Shown here in pieces: positions 53,089-62,122 of a stretch of DNA of 64,000 bases. The DNA comes from CAVYBY01 sp963766935 (GTDB lineage: Bacteria > Actinomycetota > UBA4738 > HRBIN12), in assembly GCA_963766935.1 (NCBI GenBank), contig CAVYBY010000006.1, forward strand, positions 248,001-312,000, given 5' to 3'. Every line of letters starts with the position of its first letter. The first letter of the stretch is position 1. The notes under the pieces are model-generated. The model was given only the letters and a program-made list of their open reading frames with translations. It was not told the origin of the DNA and did no database searches. A program made the position numbers and the translations under genes.

Positions 53089-53289
53089 TCAAACACCCTG
53101 CTCGCTCGTGATTGCCTGAACGACCGCATCGGCCCAAAGCCGCACGCGGTACTTGCGACGGTCAGCCCCCGACGCCGAAACCAGTTGACCGCGGAGCGTG
53201 TACTTCCCATTGAGACCCTTGTTCCCCACATGGGGGGATTTCCCAGTCGTGCCGGTCGCGGTGGGTCCGTCGTGCGGAGATCGAAGCAT
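53089..53289 (-). CDS. small hypothetical protein in the RHS island
   Basis: 66 residues from ATG 53289. The C-terminal half (NGKYTLRGQLVSASGADRRKYRVRLWADAVVQAITSEQGV) is basic and looks protein-like; the N-terminal half is low quality. It starts 17 bp after the candidate immunity lipoprotein gene ends, and it stops 2 bp before the GTG of the PD-(D/E)XK-like gene. All three could share one transcript. It could also be a fragment. No family is recognised. Confidence 0.35.
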   Translation of the reverse strand: MLRSPHDGPTATGTTGKSPHVGNKGLNGKYTLRGQLVSASGADRRKYRVRLWADAVVQAITSEQGV

Positions 53290-53306
53290 TTGCGCGGGCG
53301 ACTTGT

Positions 53307-53684
53307 TCAGGTCAGCCTTTCGCAGTCAGTCTTCGATATTGAGACAGGTACAGGGTCAGCGGCACTCGACGGCATTCGAATAGTGACGAACGTTCCTGAA
53401 GGAGACCACACAACAGCGTAGCCTCCAGCCCACCGGTGACTTGGAGCATCAAGGGCGCTAGGGAACGTGACCTCTTCCCCCTGCCGGACCTGGTAACGGA
53501 TGAGTTCGAACTTCGTGAGTTGAGCGCGTGTCGGAGCGGTGTCGTGCCCCCAGAAAGCGATTTCAAGCTTCATGTCGCATTCATTCGTCACCTGGACGCC
53601 GACGCTGTACCTGCACCCGGGCAGCATCGCAATCGCGATGAGGCAAGCTATCGCGCTACCTACAGGTCGAACCTGTCGCGGCAT
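53307..53684 (-). CDS. candidate immunity lipoprotein of RHS module 1
   Basis: 125 residues from ATG 53684 with GGGAGG just upstream; an in-frame ATG at 53699 is possible. The signal peptide ends in a textbook lipobox (IACLIAIAMLPGC). The mature part, VQVTNECDMKLEIAFWGHDTAPTRAQLTKFELIRYQVRQGEEVTF, suggests a small beta-sandwich facing outside the membrane. The gene begins inside the 3' end of the RHS module 1 frame (29-bp overlap), the usual place of the cognate immunity gene. An exported immunity protein fits a toxin that acts extracytoplasmically. Confidence 0.7.
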   Translation of the reverse strand: MPRQVRPVGSAIACLIAIAMLPGCRYSVGVQVTNECDMKLEIAFWGHDTAPTRAQLTKFELIRYQVRQGEEVTFPSALDAPSHRWAGGYAVVWSPSGTFVTIRMPSSAADPVPVSISKTDCERLT

Positions 53685-55873
53685 ATGCCTCCCGCTCATA
53701 GTCCACACCACAGTAGCCACCCTGAACAAACTGCACTCCATACCGCACCCAGAAGGCGTAGGTGTCTCGATCCTGTTGACCAACATGTACCAGCTCATGG
53801 GCGCGTGTCGTGGGGTCTGAACAATCGCGGCAGATGATGGAGTGGCCAACCGTATATGCATCAAGGCCAGACGCCTTGAGAGGGGTATTGGCGACCGAGT
53901 TGAGGTAGCACGTTGCGTGCGTGTTTCCGGCCGAGCAATCGGTAGCCTTGGTGGGGGGAAACAGCAGAGGAGCAAGGGGATTCCCGGCATTGAGTGTTCG
54001 AAGAATATCGTTGGCATGACCGAGGCCCCACCCGACAGTATTCTGCACAGTTCGACCACTGCAGCCCCAGTCCGACCAACAGCCAAGGACACTCGAAGTG
54101 GCGTGCACTGCGGAGCGGACCGCGTGCGCAGGTGCGGAAACAGAGGCACTTGCCGCATGCGCGATGCATCCTCCGAAGCCGCGGCACGCTCCCCCGCCAT
54201 CAGCGTCAGGCGGGACGTCATACGATGAGTGATGGGGGCCGTGCCGGCGCATGTCCGGGCTGGTGATCACGTTCCCCTCGGTGTCGATCTCCGTGTAGTC
54301 GGACTGGCTCTGACCGTTCCCCCCAACGGCGGCGTTGTACATGCCGTTCGGATCGACAAAGGTCGCCGGGGCGCCGGTCGCGTAGGCGAACTGGTTCAGG
54401 CTCTCGGGGTCGTTCAAGTTCCCGAACAGGGCGTCCCGGGTGATGAACCGGCCCAGCCCACCCTCATACCACCGGGTCCCCATGTCGACCTGTCCAGTGT
54501 CGGGGTCCGTCGGATCCGACTGGAACCCGAACCAGGTGGACTCCGTGCCAGTCGTGCCAAGTCCGCTTCCCCAGGGGTCGAAGGCCATGCTCATGCGGTC
54601 CTGGGCGAGCGTGTTCACGAGGCCAACGGTATCGCCGTGGAGGTCCTTCAGGAAGAACCTGGTCGTCGAGCCGGTTCGCTGCGCGATGGGCTCTCCCGCG
54701 AGCGTGTTCGCATACCGGGTACTGGTGCCGCCGGTCGTGGTCTTCGCCGGCACCTCCCCCACGCCGCGGTAGCGGTAGGTGGTCGTCGTGGAGTCCTTCG
54801 TCCTCGAGACGGCCCGATCGAGCGCGTCGAGCGCAAAGGTGATCGCCCCTGATCCCGAGCAGCTCGTGTCATTTTCCGCGCAGACAAGCCGCGAGAACGG
54901 ATCGTAGTCGTAGGTCCAGTTCTTGGAGGGATCCGAGGTGTTCTCCATGGCCACGAGGTTGCCGACACCGTCCGTCGTGTAGTCGTTGCCGTCGGTGTCG
55001 GAGACGGGATCTCCTGCCCCGTTGTAGGTCGTTTCGACCGGCGTGTTCGCATCCACCTGGACCGAGATGCGGTTGGACGCCCCGTCCCAGCCGTAGGTCC
55101 AGGTGGTGGCGGTCCCCGTCGCGTCCGGACCGTCGGCCTCGGTCATCCGCCCGCCGCGTCGTAGCCATAAGTCCAGCTTCCGTTCGAGGGATTCGACAGG
55201 ACCTCGGAGTTCTTGGAGGTCACGTTCGAGGCCTTGTCGTAGCCGAGGTCGAACGCCGCGAGCGTCGCCGACGTGGAGTCCTTCTCGATCGTCTCGGTGT
55301 CCACCCGGCCGGTGTTCGCCTCGTAGGTCCGGGTCCAGGCGAGGTCGGCCTGATCGTCGACACGGGTGCTCATGCGCCCAGCCGAGTCGTAGCCCAGGTC
55401 GAGACCTCGTCAGAGGAGATGAGCGGGTCGTCCATCGTCTCGACCTGCCCGGCCGCGTTGTAGGTAAAGAGCGTCGGATCCCCGCTCGTCGCCGGATCGT
55501 CGATCGAGACGAGCAGGCCCGTCTCGGCATCGTAGTCATACGAGGTACGGATGGTCCCCGTGTCGAGCTCTCCGTCCCAGACCTCGATCATCCGGCCGTC
55601 TTCGTCATAGCGCATCGAGACGGTCGCGTTGGCGTTCTCGGCCTGGACCATGTTGCCGGCGGCGTCGTAATCGTAGGTCTCGACGCCGGACGTGGGCGAG
55701 GAAACGCAGTCCGCTGTATCCCGGCAGATCTGGCGGCCCAGGTTGTCGTAGCCATAGAAGAGGTTGTCTGTGCGGGGGTCGTCGGTCTGTGTCAGCCGCC
55801 CGGCGAGATCGTAGGTGTTCGTCGTCGTCCCGCGGTCGTCGATGTATGTCGCGAGGTTGCCGTCGGCGTCGTA
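53656..55873 (-). pseudogene. RHS module 1: 5'-truncated RHS protein with metallopeptidase-like C-terminal tail
   Basis: The frame enters from the IS junction at 55873 with YD-repeats (SYDADGNLATYID, YDLAGRLTQTDD, YGYDNLGRQICRD, YDEDGRMIEVWDG). It continues through the core repeat and ends in GRFITRDALFGNLNDPESLNQFAYATGAPATFVDPNG. The unique tail (about 210 residues) contains THELVH-type motif RAHELVHVGQQDRDTYAF followed by YEREAYAA, the HExxH plus distal Glu of a zinc metallopeptidase resembling DUF4157 toxins. Two single-base deletions relative to copy 2 (near 55147-55149 and 55392-55394) break the frame. The N-terminal secretion part is missing, replaced by the IS element. Confidence 0.8.
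54387..55524 (-). repeat. RHS core direct repeat, copy 1
   Basis: Near-identical partner of 51136-52270, 3.25 kb away in the same orientation. Homology continues from the core end (DPESLNQF region) to the CTGCTC..GACGAT stretch. Beyond it, this copy continues as RHS while copy 2 switches to the (CCAA)4 tract. Recombination between the copies would delete the intervening immunity and nuclease-like genes and fuse the module 1 core to the module 2 tail. Confidence 0.9.
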
Positions 55874-55905
55874 TGACCTTGACCCCGTTTGCCGGACACG
55901 TTCGA

Positions 55906-56777
55906 CTATGACGTGAGCGCACGAGCGTAGTCCCGTTCGAACTGTGCCGGCGAGACCATCCCGATCGTCGAGTGGCGTCGCTGACGGTTGTAGAAGACCT
56001 CGATGAACTCGAAGATCGCCGCCCGAGCCTGATCCCTCGTCTCGAACCGCCGCGATGACAGAGCTCGCGCTTGAGGGTCGAGAAGAAGCTCTCGGCCACG
56101 GCGTTGTCGTAGGCGGTGCCGACGGCGCCCATGGACGCCAGGATCTCGGACTCACGGAGCTTGCGCCCAAGGGCGAAGGACGTGAACTGCGGGCCCTGAT
56201 CGGAGTGGTGCACGAGCCCAGGGCCAGGGTGTCGGTTTGCGATCGCCATCTGCACGGCGTCGATCACGAGCTCAGCCCGCAGATGGGATGCCATCGACCA
56301 CCCGACGATCCGCCTCGGGAGAACAGATCCTCGACCGCCGCCAGGTGCAGCCATCCTTCGTCGGTGGGGATCGAGGTGATGTCGGCGACCCAGACGAGAT
56401 CGGGCGCTGTGGTCCGGAACCGGCGGGCGACGCGGTCGGGGGCGGGTCCGAGCTCGCCGGGACCCTTGCGCCAGCGGCCGGCGGATGTGCACGCCCTGCA
56501 CCCTGGCCAGTCGCATCAGCCTGGCAACGCGCTTGCGGGTGATGCGGAGCCCTTCGGCCCGAAGCTCGGCGCAGATCCTTGGCGCCCCGTAGGTGCCTCG
56601 GGAGGCCTCGTGGATCTCACCGATCCGTCTCGTAAGTGCCCGGTTGTCGACCTCCCGGCGAGACGGGGGTCTCGTGCACCAGTCGTAGAAGGCGGAAGTC
56701 GAGACCCCGAGGTGAGAACAGAGCATCTTCACGTCGAACGCGGCCCGCTCCGCGGCGATGAACCGGTAGATGCTCAC
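55906..56777 (-). pseudogene. IS3-family transposase OrfB, multiply frameshifted
   Basis: It starts at GTG 56777, overlapping orfA by 4 bp. The N-terminal helix-turn-helix (CSHLGVSTSAFYDWCTRPPSRRE) is intact. The rve/DDE core is split among frames: TTAPDLVWVADITSIPTDEGWLHLAAVEDLFS (first Asp) lies in a different frame from HHSDQGPQFTSFALGRKLRE (second Asp) and YDNAVAESFFSTLKREL (Glu). The C-terminus (FETRDQARAAIFEFIEVFYNRQRRHSTIG) needs another shift to reach the TAG at 55906. At least three frameshifts make it inactive unless they are sequence errors. Confidence 0.8.
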
Positions 56778-57067
56778 CCGGTCTCGCTCTCCCTGGCGAA
56801 GTAGGCGGCGGCTTTTTTCAGCAGGTCGCGCTCCATGCGAAGCGTTCGGTTCTCCTTGCGGAGCCTCGCGAGCTCGGCTCGCTCCTCGGTCGTGAGACCG
56901 GCCTTCTCGCCGGCGTCGACCTTCGCCTGGTTCACCCAGGCCCGAAGCGACTCGAGCGAGACCCCGAGATCCTTCGACACGGCCTGCAGGCTGCGACCCG
57001 ATTCGCGATAGAGGCGGACCGCCTCAGCCTTGAACTCCGGCGGATAGGGCGGATGCGGGTTGGGCAT
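56774..57067 (-). CDS. IS3-family transposase OrfA
   Basis: 97 residues from ATG 57067. An HTH_Tnp_1 domain (YPPEFKAEAVRLYRESGRSLQAVSKDLGVSLESLRAWV) is followed by a leucine-zipper coiled coil (LTTEERAELARLRKENRTLRMERDLLKKAAAYFARE), the standard OrfA layout. It binds IS ends and supplies the DNA-binding half of the OrfAB transposase made by frameshifting. The frame is open upstream to 57247 but that crosses the inverted repeat, so the inner ATG is used. Confidence 0.88.
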   Translation of the reverse strand: MPNPHPPYPPEFKAEAVRLYRESGRSLQAVSKDLGVSLESLRAWVNQAKVDAGEKAGLTTEERAELARLRKENRTLRMERDLLKKAAAYFARESETG

Positions 57068-57132
57068 CGGACACCCCCTTCCCTGGGATCGTTCGTCCCA
57101 GTGTTGGGTGTCCGGCTTCAGGGGCAAGCTCA

Positions 57133-57691
57133 CCTGCTGCCGCTGTTCTTCGTTGGTCTGGCCCTCGGTCTGCGTGAGAGCGAAGCGTTCGGGCTGCGGT
57201 GGAGAGATGTCGACCTGGACGGTGGACTCATCCACATTAGGCATCAAGTCAGTCGGACGAAGGGTGGCGGCTTCGAGTTCGTCGAGCCCAAGACGAAGGC
57301 GTCGAGGTCGACTCTCGAACTAACGAAGACTCATGTCGCAATGCTGCGGAAGCACCGATTGCTCCTCAACCAAGAGCGGCTAGCGGCAGGCTCGTTGTGG
57401 CAGGATCACGATCTGGTGTTCCCATCCGACCGTGGGACTCCGCTCGATGCCTCGAACGTCAGGGCCTTCTTCGTTGGAGTGTGCGAGCACACGGAGGTGC
57501 GGCCAAGGCGGATACACGATTGGCGCGTCACGGCGGGATCTCGGCTCGCGGACCTCAACATCCACCTCGACACCGCCAAGCAGGTACTGAGGCACGCGAA
57601 TCAGAGCACGACCATGAAGCACTACACGCACACGTCGTCGGAGCGACGTCGCGACGCGATCGAGGCGCTGGACAGGCTGTTCAACGGATGA
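57133..57691 (+). pseudogene. tyrosine integrase, N-terminus removed by the IS
   Basis: Only the catalytic half remains, beginning LLPLFFVGLALGLRESEAFGLRWRDVDLD. The conserved residues are visible: Arg in GLRESE, Lys-containing beta strand (EPKTKASRSTLEL), HxxR as HDWR in RPRRIHDWRVTAGSRL, and H...Y in LRHANQSTTMKHYTHT. The core-binding domain and start are missing, since sequence upstream is IS. The gene ends 80 bp from the 3' end of tRNA-Asn, the usual position of an island integrase next to its attachment site. The catalytic residues are preserved but the protein should be non-functional. Confidence 0.85.
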
Positions 57692-57770
57692 ATGGCTGTC
57701 AACTTGGCTGTCAACCCGAGTCGTCAACTCGCCGGGACTGGCCCTGCATCCTGCGGCGCAGGAGATTGCG

Positions 57771-57846
57771 TGGCTCCGGGGGCGAGACTTGAACTCGCAA
57801 CCTACGGATTAACAGTCCGCCGCTCTGCCGATTGAGCTACCCCGGA
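57771..57846 (-). tRNA. tRNA-Asn (anticodon GTT), probable island attachment site
   Basis: The reverse complement starts TCCGGGG, paired with CCCCGGA. It has D-arm AGCTCAATCGGCAGAGC, anticodon stem CGGAC/..CCG with loop CTGTTAA (anticodon GTT) and T-arm GCGAG-TTCAAGT-CTCGC. It ends with discriminator G and an encoded CCA, unlike the other two tRNAs in the window. It lies 30 bp downstream of rpiA on the same strand. The truncated integrase ends at its 3' side, so its 3' end is the likely attB core. Confidence 0.94.
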
Positions 57847-57876
57847 ATGGAAGCGTTGGGCAGTCTAGCAGCGACG

Positions 57877-58569
57877 TTAGTTCCGGACGCGATGCTCGAC
57901 GCCGTCGGGGCCGCCGACGACGAGGTCCGTTGCGAGGCCGATGAAGAGGCCGACCTCGACGATCCCGGCCCGGGTCCGGAGCTCTGCCTCGAGCCCGGGG
58001 GCGTTGCCGATCGAGCCGAACGCGCAATCCAGGATGAAGTTGCCGTTGTCCGTCACGGCCGGACTGCCGCCGCGCCCCATCCGAAGCTTCGGCGTTCCCC
58101 CGACGGCCTCGATGAACCGCGCCTCGGGCTTCCAGCCGAATGGCACCACCTCGACCGGCAGCGCGTGGTTGGTTCCGAGCACCTCCGACAGCTTTCCGTC
58201 GTCGACGACGATCACGACGCGCAGGCTCGCCTGCGCCACGATCTTCTCCCGGACAAGCGCCCCTCCCCCGCCCTTGATCAGGTCGAGCTGCGGGTCCACC
58301 TCGTCCGCGCCGTCGATCGTCAGATGCACCAGCGGGTACTCCTCGAGGTTCGTGAGCGGGATGTCCAGCCGTTGTGCCAGCTCGTTCGTTGCCATCGAGG
58401 TCGGGATCCCGACGATCCCGTCCAGCTCGCCGGCCTTCCTGCGGGCGCTGATCGCTCGAAGCGCCAACGCCGTGGTCGAGCCGGTCCCGAGGCCGAGCAC
58501 CATCCCCGGGCGCACCAACCCGGCCGCAAACGCCGCCGCCTCGCGCTTCTGCTCCGAAACCTTGTCCAT
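57877..58569 (-). CDS. rpiA: ribose-5-phosphate isomerase A
   Basis: 230 residues from ATG 58569 (the frame extends further but overlaps the divergent gene at 58649). RpiA motifs are VLGLGTGSTTALALRAI (phosphate loop), IPTSMATNELAQRLDIPL, LTIDGADEVDPQLDLIKGGGGALVREKIVA (catalytic Asp, Glu and Lys region) and PVEVVPFGW, ending NAPGLEAELRTRAGIVEVGLFIGLA. It interconverts ribose 5-phosphate and ribulose 5-phosphate in the pentose phosphate pathway, which also receives the xylulose 5-phosphate made by xylB. The tRNA-Asn gene follows by 30 bp on the same strand. Confidence 0.95.
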   Translation of the reverse strand: MDKVSEQKREAAAFAAGLVRPGMVLGLGTGSTTALALRAISARRKAGELDGIVGIPTSMATNELAQRLDIPLTNLEEYPLVHLTIDGADEVDPQLDLIKGGGGALVREKIVAQASLRVVIVVDDGKLSEVLGTNHALPVEVVPFGWKPEARFIEAVGGTPKLRMGRGGSPAVTDNGNFILDCAFGSIGNAPGLEAELRTRAGIVEVGLFIGLATDLVVGGPDGVEHRVRN

Positions 58570-58648
58570 GGTCCGCGTGAGCCTATCGTCGCGGGGGTAG
58601 GCTGGTCGCCCGCCGTTCGTCCATCGTCTCGAGGAGGTCCGAAGTCCC

Positions 58649-58894
58649 ATGAAGCTGCTCGTTGCATTTGGCCTGGGGTTCGCCGCCGGTGTTTCCGTCG
58701 CCCGCCGGATGGTCAAGGACGATCCGAACATCGTCGTGGGCCCGAGGGCCGGATCGAAGTCGGGACTGGCGGCCGTGACGGACGTCATCCTCGGCCAAGC
58801 GACCGAGCGGAGCCTCGGAGTGATCCGCAAGGCGCGCGGTGCGATCCAGGAGCGGCTCGGCGCGAGCGACGGCAGCACCGCCGCCTGGAACTGA
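58649..58894 (+). CDS. small membrane-associated hypothetical protein
   Basis: 81 residues from ATG 58649 with GGAGG about 12 nt upstream. A short N-terminal hydrophobic segment (KLLVAFGLGFAAGVSVARRMV) is followed by a polar, partly amphipathic region (SGLAAVTDVILGQATERSLGVIRKARGAIQERLG). The pattern resembles small YtxH-like proteins but no clear family is assigned. It is divergent from rpiA (79 bp between starts) and convergent with the sigma factor gene at 58905. Confidence 0.55.
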   Translation: MKLLVAFGLGFAAGVSVARRMVKDDPNIVVGPRAGSKSGLAAVTDVILGQATERSLGVIRKARGAIQERLGASDGSTAAWN

Positions 58895-58904
58895 ACCCGG
58901 GGCT

Positions 58905-60230
<1,326 letters not shown>

Positions 60231-60324
60231 CGGTACTCCTGAGAGGTTTTCGCCACGAGGCTCCAGTGTACGGAACGGGCTCCGCCGGTGACTGTTCGTC
60301 CCGGCGGCATCCCTCGGCCGGCGG

Positions 60325-62094
60325 TTACTCCTCGCGAAGCCGTTGGCGCAGCCGGAGCAGATCGCCATCGATGGCCACCAGCTCGTCGAAGAGCTCGTCA
60401 TAGCCAGTATCGGTCGTCGGGTTCCGCCGCTGAAGCTCGGCGCGAAGCGCGTCGGAACGGTCCTTCAAACGGAGCTGCTCGAGCCAGTCGAACACGAACG
60501 CCGCATAGCCGGATGACAGCTCTCGTTCGAGCGGCTCGACCGCGAGCGCCGAGATCGCCGCGCCGAGCGCCGGGTCGTCGTCGACCGCTGCCGAGACGTC
60601 CCCACCAACCGCCACCAGTGCGGCCAGCAGGCGCCGCGACGACGCCGACCGAAGGTGATCGTCGGTGATGAGGCCGGAGAACTCCTCAAAGATCCCGGCG
60701 TCGCGGACGAGGAGCCTGAGCATCTCTCGCTCGCGCCGATCCCGGGCGCTGGATCGCCGTCCGGCGGGCGCCGCCTCCGCCTGCCCCGGCGAGCGGCCCA
60801 GCAGCTGGAGCACCCCCGAGTCCTCCACGCCGGCCAGATCTGCCAGCAGGTGCGCGTACTCGCTGCGGCGAACCGGGTCGGTGAGCTTCTGGACGATGGG
60901 GAGCGCCTCGGCCACCGCCGCCGAACGGCCCTCGACGGTCGAGGCATCGTGGCGCGCCACGGTCCGGCGAACCATGTACTCGACCAGCGGCCGGGCGCCG
61001 GCGGCGGCCTCGCGAACCGCATCGACCCCGCGTTTGGCGACCAGATCGGCCGGGTCGAGACCGTCGGGCATGATCATCACGGCCATCTGGACGGGGAACC
61101 GTTCGTGGAAGACGAACCCTCGCTCGGCCGCCCGCGCACCGGCCTCGTCGGAGTCGAACGCGAGCACGGCCCGGCGCGCGAATCTCGACAGGAGCTCGAC
61201 ATGGCGCTCGCCCAGCGCCGTCCCGCACGTCGCCACCACGTTCTCGATCCCCGCCTGCGCGAGGCCGATGACGTCCGTGTAGCCCTCGACGACGAACGCC
61301 TCTCCCGTTCGGGCGATCGCGGCGCGAGCGCGGTGCAGGTTGTAGAGCACCTCGTGCTTGCGGTAGACGGAGGTCTCCGCGGTGTTGAGGTACTTGGCCT
61401 GGTCGCCCGCGCGCTGGTCCGACGGCAGGATGCGCGCGCCGAACGCGACCGCGCGCCCCTGCAGGTCGTGGATCGGGAACGTGATCCGGCCGCGGAACCG
61501 ATCCCGCACACCGCCGTCCTCCCCGCGCGTCGCGAGGCCCGCCTCGAGCAAGGTCTCGGGCGAGAGCCGCTGGGCCAGCCGGCGCAGCAGGAAGTCCGGA
61601 TAGCCGGGCGCGTACCCGATTCCGAACGTCTCGATGGAGGCCTCGGAGACCCCGCGCTCGGCCAGATACGCCCGGGCGTCGGCTCCCTCGCGGCCCTCGG
61701 TGAGCATCTTCGCGTAGAGCTCCGCCGCCTCTTCCGTGGCGCGGATGATCGACGCGCGCCGCTGCGCCTCTTTCCGGTCGGCCGGCGAGTCGCCTTCGTA
61801 CCTCAGATGTACCCCGGCCTGCTGCGCCAGTCGCTCGACCGCCTCGACGTAGGTGAGCCCTTCCAGCTCGCGGAGGAACGTGATCGCGTCCCCCCCCTTG
61901 CCGCACCCGAAGCAGTAGAAGACCTGCTTGGCCGGCGAGACGCTGAACGACGGAGTCTTCTCCTGGTGGAACGGACAGAGCCCGCTCATGGAGTCGGAGC
62001 CGGTTCGCTTGAGGGTCAGGTATTGCGAGACGAGCTGGACGAGGTTGGTGCGCTCTTTGACGGCATCGACATCGTCCTGCTTGATCCTTGCCAC
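60325..62094 (-). CDS. dnaG: DNA primase
   Basis: 589 residues from GTG 62094. The CHC2 zinc finger is CPFHQEKTPSFSVSPAKQVFYCFGCGKGGD (about residues 40-69). The catalytic core has the region IGYAPGYPDFLLRRL, RITFPIHDLQGRAVAFGARIL and the TOPRIM motifs VVEGYTDVIGLAQAG (Glu) and AFDSDEAGARAAERG (DxD-like). The C-terminal helicase-interacting part is shorter and more divergent. The enzyme makes RNA primers at replication forks. It lies between the dGTPase gene and the sigma factor gene on one strand. Confidence 0.96.
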   Translation of the reverse strand: MARIKQDDVDAVKERTNLVQLVSQYLTLKRTGSDSMSGLCPFHQEKTPSFSVSPAKQVFYCFGCGKGGDAITFLRELEGLTYVEAVERLAQQAGVHLRYEGDSPADRKEAQRRASIIRATEEAAELYAKMLTEGREGADARAYLAERGVSEASIETFGIGYAPGYPDFLLRRLAQRLSPETLLEAGLATRGEDGGVRDRFRGRITFPIHDLQGRAVAFGARILPSDQRAGDQAKYLNTAETSVYRKHEVLYNLHRARAAIARTGEAFVVEGYTDVIGLAQAGIENVVATCGTALGERHVELLSRFARRAVLAFDSDEAGARAAERGFVFHERFPVQMAVMIMPDGLDPADLVAKRGVDAVREAAAGARPLVEYMVRRTVARHDASTVEGRSAAVAEALPIVQKLTDPVRRSEYAHLLADLAGVEDSGVLQLLGRSPGQAEAAPAGRRSSARDRREREMLRLLVRDAGIFEEFSGLITDDHLRSASSRRLLAALVAVGGDVSAAVDDDPALGAAISALAVEPLERELSSGYAAFVFDWLEQLRLKDRSDALRAELQRRNPTTDTGYDELFDELVAIDGDLLRLRQRLREE

Positions 62095-62122
62095 TCGCGT
62101 CCTTTCCGCTTTTTGTCGGCCT

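Larger units (their letters stand above)
55874..57132 (-). mobile_element. degenerate IS3-family insertion sequence
   Basis: About 1,259 bp bounded by imperfect inverted repeats. The left end starts TGACCTTGACCCC and the right end, reverse-complemented, starts TGAGCTTGCCCCT; both then contain GCCGGACAC. The termini are TG...CA as in IS3 elements. Inside are overlapping orfA and orfB on the minus strand. Left flank CGTA and right flank CCTG do not match, so no target duplication is seen. The element sits exactly between a truncated RHS gene and a truncated integrase. Confidence 0.85.

Noticed and set aside
53312..53566. 84-codon frame overlapping the immunity lipoprotein
   Set aside because: The alternative frame has a lipobox and protein-like composition; this one is Arg/Ser-rich with no support.
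50000..57700. CRISPR array or phage structural module in the island
   Set aside because: The only repeats are the two long RHS cores, a 4-bp tract and the IS ends. There are no regularly spaced short repeats and no phage structural genes.
57809..58027. 72-codon minus-strand frame reading through tRNA-Asn
   Set aside because: It is an out-of-frame shadow of the rpiA 3' end that runs into the tRNA. rpiA itself stops at 57877, before the tRNA.
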